In this document: piece after piece, positions 43,739 to 55,752 of the stretch
How the letters are laid out: each line of letters begins with the position of its first letter
How positions within the stretch are numbered: the first letter of the stretch is position 1
Assembly: GCA_947311845.1 (NCBI GenBank)
Contig: CAMZMU010000027.1
Location: forward strand, 72,210,184-72,274,183
DNA: 64,000 nucleotides
Direction of reading: 5' to 3'
Source: Poa pratensis
Taxonomy: Eukaryota; Streptophyta; Magnoliopsida; Poales; Poaceae
Made by a program: the position numbers and the translations under genes
Notes under the pieces: model-generated
Databases searched by the model: none
What the model saw: only the letters and a program-made list of their open reading frames with translations
Told to the model about the DNA's origin: nothing

Positions 43739-46030
43739 TCTATCTGTTATATACTAAAAGCAAAATGAGTTAGTTTTCGAGACACCACGTTAAGCCACAT
43801 AACCTAAATTAATTTTAATAGTTAGATCTAAAATATACGGCCAAGATTTAACAATAAGTACGTTAATAGTTAACCGTGTAATCCCGTTTGACACCTTTTT
43901 TAACATGTCTAATTTGGAAAACGGAACTTAATTACCGTACCAGCCTGCCAGATAAGACGTCTATATATCTCCGTAGGACTCTAGATTTTTTTTAGGGGTA
44001 CTCTAGATAGTTGCAGCTGTTTAAAATAGTACCCGGTCGATCCACTCCTGGCTCAACGGCCCCGCCGTTCTGATACGATTGTTTTGAGCCCACACCCCTC
44101 GCTCTAAAGTCTAATCCATACAGTTTTTTTTATCAGCAAGACGTTGCAACAACTTGATACCTGCACAAGCTGAGACGATCCATCATCCATGCTTAGCTTT
44201 GCATACTAGGATTACGTAACTGGATGGGCCAGGCTGAAGAGAAAAAAAAGTAGTTTACTCCTTTTGTTTTATCTGAATCGTAAGCATCTTAATCTGTTTT
44301 GCTAAAATTGCGATCTACTCCGTATGAAGTAGTTAATCGTATTTATGTTGAGCCACCATTGCTTGATGAACATGACTGTTTCTGGTAACTAATTCAGCAC
44401 ACTTTTCTGGTGATTTATTCATCATTGTTTTAACAATATTTGAGCTATATAACGGTGTAATATGTTTGACGCTCAATGTTCAAGTCACACTACCTTGTCA
44501 AGATGTATCTCCTTATGAATCTAGCTAGCTACGGCTGTTAAAAAAATGTGTGCTTTAGCACATATCAATCTAAGATTTCTCTTTAAAGTTGTTTAGGATC
44601 TTAGCAGCCGAGCAACAAATAAATTTGGATTCATATATTCTTATCTTCCGTCACTGATTGGGTGTTGCCTTTCTCCTCACACCACCTCGTCATGATGATC
44701 CCATCATGCCGCGGCCACCAAGTAGTCCGCCATAGATCTAACATTTGTTCTACGCGGATCTTTAACTACTGTGCTTAGTGCTTCTCAACCTCTCCTCGCT
44801 ATATCGAATCAAGATCATTTATCCTTTCGTGAAATTTTTAGGTTTGTGATATCATACAAGGGAGGAAGGAGCCTTGCCATCAAGAAACTACCGTTGTATT
44901 TGATATCATGTTCTTATTTTCGTGTTGTCGCACACCTCCAGTTTTGTCATAGTTTAAATTTTAGTCCTTCTCTGAAATCTTCCTCGCTATACAATCTTCA
45001 TCTCCCGTGAAGTTTTTAATTGGTTTACCCAACCTGTAAAATAAATTAATATGGATGCGTAGGTTACTATGTACTTCTAATAACATAATTAGACCCTAAA
45101 AATGAAATCAGCTTCTCTATCTCTGACAGGGAACGAGGACTAACAACTGATAATCGTTCAGCCATCCATGTGCTTCAAAGAACTAATCTAACTATGTGGG
45201 TCTCCGCGAATGATTTGGTTGGTTTGAGAAAAAATCTCACTATATATTAGGTCAACAACAATCTCGGTTTATGTTTTTTAGGGCAGTCCTAAGTAAGACG
45301 AGCAAGCGTGGCGTCAAATCAATTTAGGGAGAAAGTAAACAATACAATAATGTATAGACAAAAAAAATGTTGTTTGTGTCAAAATTAAAGCCTTTTCAGG
45401 CCATTAGTGAGACATCCTGGAGAAAATAGAGAAATATGGCATAAAGAGGCCAAATAAAATAGACTAGATGATAAAGGGAGAAGGAACCTTACTATTTTGT
45501 TCACTAAAAAATCTAGGGTAATAACATTGATTCTTTCAATCTCATATATGCACTCATAGATCAATAAGAAATAAATACCAAAACATACTATCCGTATAAA
45601 ATTTGCGAGTTTTTACAAACATTCTTTTTTCTCGTATATAGTTATTTTAATACTAGGCCATACTACACGCAACATGTTACCAACATTAATTTGAAAATAC
45701 CGACAATTCCTTCCCATCTAGAATAAATTCAGAGATCGGTTTTAGTATGAGTTTGTTAAGATTCAAACAAGGTCAGCTCGAATAAGATTTATCATTTGAT
45801 TTATTATACAAAACATACCTTAACTCTTTAAATTATTTCCTTTACAATATGCCATACAAAAATAAATATTAAATTCACGTCTTAAAGATAACATCCATGT
45901 CTGAACAGTGCCTATTATATAAAAAGTGAGCTAAATATAAATTAATATCTTCGTAACAACACATTATAAAAATGGAACTTTTGACAAACTACAAGCGGTG
46001 CCCTCGCATTTGCGAGGGCCGCTGTGCTAG
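43739..46030 (+). mobile_element. Non-autonomous Helitron, 2292 bp
   Basis: The 5' end is TCTATCTGTTATATACTAAA after a host A. The 3' end has a hairpin GCCCTCGCA/TGCGAGGGC (46000-46019), eight bases, then CTAG followed by a host T. It has no Rep/helicase coding. The 5' end is shared with the Helitrons at 46326 and 52967, and the 3' hairpin with the one ending at 48456. The first 560 bases and 44310-44780 recur in the copy at 52967-55752. Confidence 0.78.
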
Positions 46031-46325
46031 TTTGCCACAAAAACCCTTTGACAGCCGGTTTCGACGACGACGACCAGCCATGTCGTTACCTAGTGTGTCG
46101 TCGACTCGACACGGAGTTTCGATATCATTTGGACTCCGGTGTCTTCGGTGGCAAGTCCGACGCTCCTAATTTCTTATCTTGATATGCTCTATAAAAGGTT
46201 CCCCTTGTCATTTTGTATTGGTTCAGCCGTTTGATTTTATTTATAACGCGGGCGAAAGCCTGTTACGAGATACAACATTACCCATGTGCTTGACCATTCA
46301 ATTGAAACAAAAGAGAGGAGAGGCA

Positions 46326-48456
46326 TCTATTATATACTAAAAGCAAAATGAGTTAGCTAACGGAGCCACCACGTTAAGCCACGTCATCTTAATTAATTTT
46401 GACCTTTAGATCTGAAACGAGTGGTTAGAATTTAATGAAAGATTATTATCTATGTAACCTTATAGAGTTCCGTTTGACACGTCGTGTATTCATTTGGCGT
46501 AACAAATATTTTTTTGTTTTGCATGGCACAACAAATAGATTCGTACGGTTGTTTAGGAAAAAGAGGTAGTTGGCCCGAATCAGGACTCTCAGACGTACCT
46601 AAGAAATAGCTGTTAAACACGTAATTCCGTATGTCACTTTAAAAAAATCATCCGTGTACGATACTAGCTATACAGAATGCTGGAACGTGATAGAACTTGC
46701 TGGAACGTGGTGAAGAAGGGTAGGAGATTTACGTGGATGGAATATGGGAGCGAAAGCTTACTCTAAAGCTGATCGGTGATAGATCTTCAAAGCTGGCCGG
46801 TGTGTCCTTACCATATGCGAGTGCATGGTGGCATACATGTTAGAGAAAAGGACACGATGGCAAGAAAATATATAAATGGCTCTAAATTGATTCTATATAA
46901 GTCATCATAAATATTTTAAAAGAAAAAATATAATGTGTGAAAATTGAATCAACCTCACAGTTCTAAAAAATATATACGAGAAGCGCTGAATTCAATAGAA
47001 GACCCTAATACGACTAGCGATAAATAAAAATAGTATCCATGGGAATCACTAGCTCAGTGGAATCGATAAACATTCATCCATACGAGAACATTGAGATGTA
47101 AACAAAGACAACATTCCTTTATTTCGAACGACACCATTTCAGCTACATAAACATTGTCAAGAATAACACACTAACCTATCAGAGCTAAACTACAGTAGGG
47201 AGATTGATTTGTGCATCCCTCGCATCTTGGAGCCTTATAAGAGTCGCAAGGTGAAGGCAGCCGGATAAAGATTTAAATGGGTTCTTTTCAATGCAAGAGA
47301 AAAGAGAATATAGGAGATTCAATGTTGAGAGAAATTCCAAGTCAAAGAAGAGGTTAGGCTGCTTCATGGATGATTCATCTAGCCTTGTGTCTCATTTCAC
47401 AAGGAGAAAAGGCTAAACTTACACAATAACATAATAAACGATAAGCTTACAAACTCGAGTGAGGTTACATAATCTTAAAGTTATCATTATATTATATCAA
47501 GCATCGGGTCTCATACGGTCAAATACGATCAACATGTGATTTTTCTTACAAAAAATAGGCATGTCTGATAATGTTACTCCACCACAATGCATAAATTTAT
47601 GGATGTATCAAATACCAACTAAAAGGACAATATAATACAAAAAGAGATGAGTTATAAATGATAGCAAAATGTAAAATATACGACCAAATCTAATCGACCA
47701 ATTTTTGATAGTGAGAACCAACCTATATATTCGTAAGTGCACCTAAAATAGTTCGTGGGTAATACATCATCATAATATGACTATCCATATCACCAGCTTT
47801 AGAGGAAATAATAAAATGCCAAAAAAGCCAAAATTTCACACGAAGCAAAACACTTGATCATCATTCTAGCATAGCCTATTTTAATTTGCACCTCAAATAA
47901 TAGAATACAAAAATGGAATATCATAATAGATTATGTTTGAACGTATTATAGTCATTATTTTTTATCGGAGTACTTAATAATAATGATGATATTTACTAAG
48001 CAGTGTCGACGACAAACTTGGCAGAATTTTGAGGTGCAATGTAAATAATGGAGAGTAGAGGACATGTAGTAAACTGCTGATTAATTAGATCTTCAAAAAG
48101 AAAAAAAAAATTGTGTGATAAGACATGACAAATACAGCTGAGAAGGATTCTAGATCGGCTGGATTGAATTGGGGAACAATATGGAATGAGTAAAAAATCA
48201 AAAATAGCACTTCCTACGTTACAAAACAATAGCATAACATTTTTCAAACACCACACTAAATATTTTGCCACAAATAAAATTGGTTCAAACTATTTCTCAC
48301 ACATATTATTTACTTACCATCACATTTTGGTGGCCATAGAACCATGTAATCAAGAATTAAAATACTTTTAGTATCTTCAAAACCCTAAATAAAATTTCAG
48401 AGACCTATTCAATATGCTAAAGATGATGCCCTCGCTTGCGAGGGCCACCTTGCTAG
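46326..48456 (+). mobile_element. Non-autonomous Helitron, 2131 bp
   Basis: The 5' end is TCTATTATATACTAAAAGCA after a host A (46325). The 3' hairpin GCCCTCGC/GCGAGGGC is at 48428-48445 and the element ends CTAG (48453-48456) before a host T. The ends belong to the same family as 43739-46030 but the interior is different, as is common for Helitrons. There is no protein-coding content. Confidence 0.78.
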
Positions 48457-50430
48457 TTCATTTCAATAAAATATGGAGAAGAGGAACAACGTTGTGTGCC
48501 TGCAGGATGAAGGTGACCATGCATGGTGGAGGCGAGGGCCGACGAGCACGCCCTGCTGCTCTGCCTTCTAAGCGCGCCCGGACCCCAAGCATGGACAAGC
48601 CGGCCATGGAGCTGGCCCTCTAGTCTCCCCGAGGCCAGGACGCCACCGCCAAAAACCAAGGTTGCGCTTGCCCTCAGGTCGTCCTCGAGCATGGTGAACA
48701 CTCCATCGACTCGTATTTCACCGCGTTTTCCGGTGCGGGGACTCGCCGAATAGCGCTAGTAATCAGACGAATCTAGGTCCTTTTGCATGCCTTGTCCCAA
48801 CACCGTCGCGGTCAATCCGCTCGCCTCCGGCCGACCTCGTCCTTTCCGAGCTGTTGGACATGCTTCATGGTGAGCTGCTACTTCTTCCGCGCCGTCTCCA
48901 TCTTCCTGGCCTAACATGTATCGTCGTGACATCGATAGCCGCTCGGTCGTTGCACCTCTCGGGGATGTCGCCAGAGCTCCGCCGAAGCAATGGTCCCACA
49001 ACACCGCAAAATGCCTCCTTGCTAAGCTCCTCTCCCAATCTGCGTCCCAATGGCTCCGCCGCGTGCTCGCCGCCGCGGCCTTGCGTCGCCTCACCTGGTT
49101 GAAGACGAATTTGAGAAGAAGAAGGAAAAAAGAAAAATAAATAATGGATTTCGCTATTTTTCCAGCAAAAATACTTCCTCCTAACTTCCCGACTAAATAC
49201 AGTTACTCCGACTCCGATGAAACGTGGACGAAAACAATTCCTGACCAATTCACTCATCCTGGACAAGTTGAGTGCCCAGTTTTCAGATTTTGTGAGTTGA
49301 ATGACCCAATTCACTTATCTCGTATGAGTTCAGTAGCTGAAAGTGATCTTATCTCTTTTGTTTAATTACTGTCAGCTAGGAATGCATACAATCCGGAGGC
49401 CGCGTTTTGGTGACCAACTGATCTTCTCCTTCTGATCTAAGAGCGGCATATAATGTGTAATATTATCCTGTCACACTATGGCACCGACTGTGTTGCACCA
49501 GAATGGAGTGACCACCAAACCTAGCACAAATACGTAGTAGATCGTGATAACTGATGAGCGTGCCGTGTCGTCGTGCTTTTTGCCATTTGATTCTCGATAC
49601 TGCGCCTGATGCTTCGCGGGAACTTCGCTGCTAGGCACTGGCCATTGCTGCGTGTCTAACCACGGTTGGCCAGCCAGCTAGCGAGCTGCTACGGCTGCCC
49701 AGACCTCAAGCTCTTCTCCACTCTGGTTTGTAGCGGAAAAGGTGGCTGAAGTTAACTATCCTCCTTATTCTGATTGTGCAGCTCTTGTTTGTATTTTGGA
49801 AGCACATATGCTTTATGGAAATTTTCAAGTGTAGGAGCTGTGGCAAATGAAAATTTGAAATATCAAACAAGTCCAAATAGAATAACCACATGAAGACATG
49901 GATATTCAATATATCTATCTATAAATCTGTTCAATAAATAATATTTACATCAATTTACTTCTCACCAGAAGTCCAAATGGTCTTGCATCTTTCAAATGTT
50001 TGATTGCTCGTCTAAAAGTCCATCATTTATCTTTTTCACCGGATCTTGTTTTTCTTTTGGAAGCACAAAAGACACTAAATAAATTTCAAGTCCCTCTGTT
50101 CACCGCGTGAATGTATGGTGTTGCAAACCAGTACAACACCTCGTGGCTCGTCGACCGTCGAGGGCGTGTCCGGGTGATGTCTGGCGACCCCGAGCAAGCC
50201 GCCAAGTTTGGAGGGTGGGTTGATAACGCCGGACAAAAATCGGCTCGGTCCAGACACCATTGAGTCTTTTCGAGATCGTTTGACGGGTATGGGCGGAGAT
50301 TCTCTAATGTGAAATACGTTTAATTCTCTTGAGGCTCCTCCATCGCAGAAAAGATCACAACTTGCATGCTGACTCATGCCATGCCACCCTCTCTATCTTA
50401 CCAAGTTTGTCTCTGGGCAATCACATCAAC
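48457..50430. other. Spacer with a GC-rich relic, no recognised gene
   Basis: About 48500-49100 is GC-rich with several overlapping short frames on both strands and no domain; it may be a decayed gene fragment. About 49380-50430 has short AT-rich spacer and no recognised feature. Confidence 0.45.
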
Positions 50431-50436
50431 ACTTTT

Positions 50437-51075
50437 ATTTTCAGTGGCACGATGCATGTCAGTTTATCTTACAAAAAATGCTGAAAGGGAAAATAAAGAC
50501 CTGTCATGGATCGATCATTGCCAAGTAGGCTTTTCTTAGACTCTTCTGCGTACATCGATCTATCAGACGCCGTGTCCACACTGATATATATGCCATGTGA
50601 ACTCTGCCTGCTCTTGGTTGTGGGCTCCTACGGCGCCATTCCATTCCGATGCAAACCGGCAGGAGAGCGTCTGCATCCCCTGGCCACGCTACGCTAGGTG
50701 GCTCAGTAAAACAGTGTACATATTTTCGTTCGAGGAGATGCATGGCCAAGCCGACGAGTGTCCCTAATGGTGCACGACATTGCTCGTCGGTAGAGAAGAT
50801 GACCCTGCGGTAGGCGGCCGTGGTTGATCATCCACGACCAAACATCAAGATGAACTTCTCCGTCCTACGATGCGGCCGGCGGCATGGACACTTTGCTGTA
50901 GGTGTACATGGATCAGATCTCCTTTCCAGTGTACTTGGATCACACGACGCGGTGAGGCCGGCCGGCATTGTCCATTGTCCCCGTACAAATCCCTTACATG
51001 TGAACTCTGCCGGCTAATGGCCTCTCTCTGCTGCCATTCCATCCCGGTGCAGCGCATAGGGTAGGCATGCGCTAG
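50437..51075 (+). repeat. Second relic of the membrane-protein promoter and leader block
   Basis: CAGTGGCACGATGCATGTCA, then a run ending AAAAAATGCTGAAAGGG (50437-50490), corresponds to 39216-39262. Then TGTGAACTCTGCC (50595-50610) and GGGCTCCT appear, with a further copy of the TGTGAACTCTGCCGG ... CCATTCCATCCCGGTGCA motif at 50998-51055. No intact frame of the membrane protein follows. Confidence 0.5.
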
Positions 51076-51659
51076 CAGTAGATGGCGTACGTGCTGCTGC
51101 TAGGCTAGCAAATTCGTTCAATGCTAGCCATGGCGTACGTGGTCCACTTGGCAATGCTTTATCCGCAGGCAGCAACGACACGAACACGAAGAAGGTGAAG
51201 GATGGTGAGGAGTTCGGTCGAGTTTCACGCAAGCCTGTTGAAACCACTGGCGCGTTTGACCACACCCAACATCGAGACATCGATGAAACACGGGTGATCG
51301 GTGATAAACCTTGAACTTTGAAAGCTTCTCTCTATTCAATTTTAAACCGAGGAAGGATACGTGACTCAAACATTGAAATGATCAGCGCCAAAGGTGCATT
51401 TTCACTCAGATTGTGTCTCCTAGATATTACAAATGATTTGCCAATAAATCTTCATTTGTTCTGTCCTCTCCAAATTTTGAATGTCCTCATATTCTACAAT
51501 GGTAACATTTTACTGCTTGATTATTCTCTTAAAAAAAACTCTTTAGCAACCTCATAAATGCAGTCTGCTAATTTCATCCCAAATATGTCGGCTTTGTGTG
51601 TAGAAGCTCGGTCTTTTTTCTGTCTATTTTCTTTTCCTACACATTTTTTATAGGCTTTA

Positions 51660-52075
51660 AAGCAGGCGTTCTGCCATTCAATTAGATTGAAAGCATTCAT
51701 TTACATGAGAGTCTCAAGCGAGACTAAGAAAAATGTAAAATGAAGTAAAGCGGGGGAAAACGCAAAGCGCAAAAACACTAGGAGGCAAGGTCTCCCCGGT
51801 CATCTGAGTGAGCAAAGGCCCTTTGGCCAATCTCACCGCGGACTAGGGCCACGTCATCCGCAACCGGCAAAGCCGTGTTTGTGAGCACCCTCCTATTCCT
51901 CTCCTTCCAAACACCCCAAACGATGTATGTAACTATGTCCTCTTTTTTTTCCGTCGTGTAGTTCTTGATGAAATGCAACCACCACCCGTCGAAGTCAGTG
52001 TTTGTCGTGGAGGCAACGGATGGCACTCCTTCACGAGGACGGTCTGTGACTTGGTCATGCAGGCATACACATATT
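51660..52075 (-). pseudogene. 3' end fragment of an L1-type LINE (reverse-transcriptase C-terminal domain)
   Basis: The minus-strand frame 52026-51778 reads WWLHFIKNYTTEKKEDIVTY and then IVWGVWKERNRRV. This matches the C-terminal zinc-binding (zf-RVT) region typical of plant L1-type LINEs (IW.IWKERNRR). The rest of the reverse transcriptase is absent. Such 5'-truncated copies are normal products of target-primed reverse transcription. Confidence 0.7.
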
Positions 52076-52235
52076 TTTTATGTTCTTAGATAAGACTGTA
52101 AGCTATGTTGTGTAAATATTACTGACAAAAGAACCGGCTGCTTTTCTCCAGAGCATTTTATTTTACCTTAAGACCCATTTAAGTAGATTGACCTTTGTCT
52201 AGGGCTTGACACAATTATTCATGTATAAGGAAACT

Positions 52236-52640
52236 ACTCCCTCCGTTTTGAAATATAAGTCGCAGCACCTACTTTCCACCTACTTTTCACCCACAGTGAT
52301 CAGCACATTACAAACTCAAAATGAAGAGTAAAGGATAAGAAGAAATATGTTATATATGTATGGCGAGCTTTAATAGCTACTCACTCCGTTCCAATTTAAT
52401 TGACTTGCTATCCACCAAATATCAATGCATCTAAACATGTTACATGTATAGATACATCAACATGTCATAAATAGCAAGTCAATTAAAATGGAACGTAGGG
52501 AGTACATTTATAACACACATCTACTTTTATTTGGGATTATAAGCTCCCCTGAAGTATGAGCCTAAGTGCCTAAATTTTACCATAAAATTAGCAAATAAAA
52601 TATGTCTATTTGTCACAAAACTTATATTTTTGGAAACTTA
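52236..52640. mobile_element. Decayed Stowaway-type MITE, probably interrupted
   Basis: TA-CTCCCTCCGTTTTGAAATA begins the element (52236). The expected partner end is degenerate (ACTTATATTTTTGGAA at about 52620), and a second Stowaway lies inside at 52380. The right boundary is uncertain. Confidence 0.45.
52380..52502. mobile_element. Stowaway MITE nested in an older one
   Basis: Ends CTCACTCCGTTCCA and TGGAACGTAGGGAG, flanked by TA (52378-52379 and 52503-52504). It is 123 bp, the same length as the Stowaway at 20389-20511, and has a related stem (GACTTGCTAT / ATAGCAAGTC). Confidence 0.82.
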
Positions 52641-52679
52641 TTACAAATATGAATCCAATGTTGTAATTTTTATGATATA

Positions 52680-52839
52680 CTCCCTCCGTATCAAAATAGA
52701 ATTCCTTCCGCCTACTTTCCACACACATGTATCTAGACATATTTTAGTGCAAGATTCATGTGAACCTTGCACTAAAACATGTCTAGATACATATGTGTGT
52801 AAAGTAGGTGAAAGGACTTATATTTTGATACGGAGGGAG
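52680..52839. mobile_element. Stowaway MITE, 160 bp
   Basis: Ends CTCCCTCCGTATCAAAATA and TATTTTGATACGGAGGGAG, flanked by TA (52678-52679 and 52840-52841). It is almost fully self-complementary about a centre near 52760. Confidence 0.92.
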
Positions 52840-53739
52840 TATATACTAATATTTATTGTCAAATCATGCTCGGAGGATGTACTCTTTTGTAGAACCATGG
52901 ATCAGAGCGTCTTCTCACAAATTTTTCTAAAGTTTCCTCACAAAAAATCAACAACGCTAATCAGTATCTATTCTATTATATACTAAAATCAAAATGAGTT
53001 AGTTTTCGAGACACATGTTAAGCCACATCACCTAAATTAATTTTAATAGTTAGATCTAAAATATACGGCCAAGATTTAACAATAAGTACGTTAATAGTTA
53101 ACCGTGTAATCCCGTTTGACACATTTTTTAACACGTCTAATTTGGAAAACGGAACTTAATTACCGTACCAGCCTGCCAGATAAGACGTGTATATATCTCC
53201 GTAGGACTCTAGATGTTTTTTTTTAGGGGTACTCTAGATAGTTTCAGCTATTTAAAATAGTACCCGGTCGATCCACTCCTGGCTCAACGGCCCGGCCGTT
53301 CTGATCCGATTGTTTTGAGCCCACACTCCTCGCTCTAAAGTCTAATCCACACAGTTTTTTTTATCAGCAAGACGTTGCAACAACTTGATACCTGCACAAG
53401 CTGAGACGATCCATCATCCATGCTTAGCTTTGCATACTAGGATTACGTAACTGGATGGGCCAGGCTGGAGAGAAAAAAAAGTAGTTTACTCCTTTTGTTT
53501 TATCTGAATCGTAAGCATCTTAATCCGTTTTGGTAAATACTACATATCTGAGGCCGATGGGAAGCAAAACACCGGACCTCTTCAACACCGTAAGATTCCA
53601 CACATCGATCCAACGCCCTGCAGATCACCTATATAATCCCTTGAATCCCCCATCCATGTCCAGATAGGGTAACCACCACAGTAACCTAGCCGAAACTTCC
53701 GCGACTGGGATCAGGGACGAAGACAGAGTGACAGACGTT

Positions 53740-53975
53740 GACGACGATATCAAGCAGGCACGACGACGACGGGCAGGAGCTGATGCGCAGCGGCGACGTT
53801 CTCATCGCCCGGCCCGCTTTGGTTCACTTTGATGGCCGTCCTGGGTGCCCGTCTACCTCGCCGACGCCACCGCGCTCCTGCTGCCCGGCGCCAACGCCCT
53901 ACGGCGCGCGGGCCGTCGCCACCAGTCCAACGTCGGGCATCCGCCGTTCTGTCACCGTTGAGCTCGCGCATCTCG
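53740..53975 (+). other. GC-rich exon-like fragment inside the Helitron copy
   Basis: An abrupt GC-rich stretch with a frame encoding WVPVYLADATALLLPGANAL, reminiscent of the membrane-associated N-terminal region of grass DUF4220/DUF594 proteins, though too short to be sure. It breaks off at the CACTA end at 53982. It may be a captured gene fragment. Confidence 0.35.
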
Positions 53976-53981
53976 GCCTCA

Positions 53982-54400
53982 CACTACCGGAAAATCGATA
54001 TTTGCCGTGCGGCCGAGTCTCTGCCGTGAGCCGCAGTATCTCGGAACACGGCAAAGAGGACTTTGCCGTGCATGTCACCAAATGAGCACGGCAAAGAAGT
54101 AAAATACGGCACACAATCTCACGGGCACACGGCAGAGAATAAAACACGGCATAATGCACACCAGACGCACGGCAAAGAATGGATGCACGGCATAGACAAC
54201 TTTGCCGTGATCCTCCATGTACATGCATGGCAAATCTATTGACCAGGATCCAAAACTCTACCGCCGTCCCCAATATTCGCGGGAAATATATTTGCACTGC
54301 GGGAAAATCTCTTTGCCGTGCCTGTGCAGCAAAATGCACGGCAGAGAGTGGACAAAATTTCCCGCATGAACCTTGTCCTCGACGGACGTGAACCTGCATG
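53982..54400. mobile_element. Left terminus of a CACTA element with TTTGCCGTG subterminal repeats
   Basis: CACTACCGGAAAATCGATAT starts the terminus. The following 400 bases contain about a dozen copies of TTTGCCGTG or its inverse CACGGCAAA, the subterminal motif of a known grass CACTA group. The opposite end was not found, so the element is truncated or the boundary is beyond recognition (54400-55270 has no identified content). Confidence 0.75.
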
Positions 54401-55752
54401 GCTGCATCCATGTTGCTCATAGTTTCTTGCTCAAGTCTGCATCGGCTCCGTTAATGCTTCCTACCATCAACGCTACCAGTTCCATCATATAATTGGCTTT
54501 GTGCTTGAGACTGGGAAATCCTGTAGCGTTCTCATAGAGATGCAGTGCTTCATGATTCTGTACATTAAGTTTCCTAGCTCCTAACTTGTGTGCTTCCTCT
54601 GTATGTTCAGTACAACATACGTGCTTATGTATCATGTGTGACATGCTTCGAACTTGTGTACAGTATGTGCCCGTGTAATATGTGATTCATTCGTTATACA
54701 AATAAATCAATGCTTTGGTATTAATTTGTTCCTGCTTCAACAATTATCAAGTTGTGCTTCCGATGACTCACTACCACATAAAGGCGTCAATATTTTAGGT
54801 GACATGCTTCCAGCGTACAAACAATATGTTTCCTATAGCCATGGACGTGTTTCTTAGCGGAAACGAAATCCCATTATTGCGCGTAGTTACTTTAGTTTCT
54901 TGTAAATTGAAGCAAATTTTGAGTGCAGCAGAAGCAAACTCATTATCGTTGGACGTAAAAGATATATTATTTGGAAACATGGGTGGAAACATGGATGCGA
55001 TCAATCTCTAGATTAGTTTGTTGAGAAAAATTACTAATTTGATCTTTCCTGAAAACGTGCATGCAAGACGTAATTAAGTCAAGATGCGTCGTTTTAGGAA
55101 GCAGTTATTAGGAAGCATATTTAGTGGGAAAGCTTTAATTGCCGCAAATCATGCATGTTTTGTTGGTTATTCGTATGTGCGGCTCTTTGGTTGAATATCC
55201 GACGATCAGCTTGCTTCCAATCGTGTGGCTACAAATTGGTCCGATGGGAAGGTAACTATCGGCGTCCGATCCCTAGTGATTGCTGAAATTGCGATCTACT
55301 CCGTATGAAGTAGTTAATCGAATTTATGTTGAGCCACCATTGCTTGATGAACATGACTGTTTCTAGTAACTAATTCAACACACTTTTCAGGTGATTTATT
55401 CATCATTGTTTTAACAATATTTGAGCTATATAACGGTGTAATATGTTTGACGCTCAATGTTCAAGTCACACTACCTTGTCAAGATGTATCCCCTTATGAA
55501 TCTAGCTAGCTACGGCTGTTAAAAAAATGTGTGCTCTAGCACATATCAATCTAAGATTTCTCTTTAAAGTTGTTTGGGATCTTAGCAGCCGAGCAACAAA
55601 TAATTTGGATTCATATATTCTTATCTTCCGTCACTGATTGGGTGTTGCCTTTCTCCTCACACCACCTCGTCATGATGATCCCATCATGCCGCGGCCACCA
55701 AGTAGTCCGCCATAGATCTAACATTTGTTATACTCGGATCTTTAACTACTGT

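Larger units (their letters stand above)
52967..55752 (+). mobile_element. 5' part of a Helitron related to 43739-46030, interrupted by other sequence
   Basis: It starts TCTATTCTATTATATACTAA after a host A. 52982-53538 follows 43752-44308 closely, and 55286-55750 follows 44312-44780. Between them lie about 1.75 kb not present in the other copy, including a GC-rich exon-like piece (53740-53975) and a CACTA end (53982-54400). At about 55752 it is cut by a LINE; the 3' hairpin and CTAG are not seen. Confidence 0.65.
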
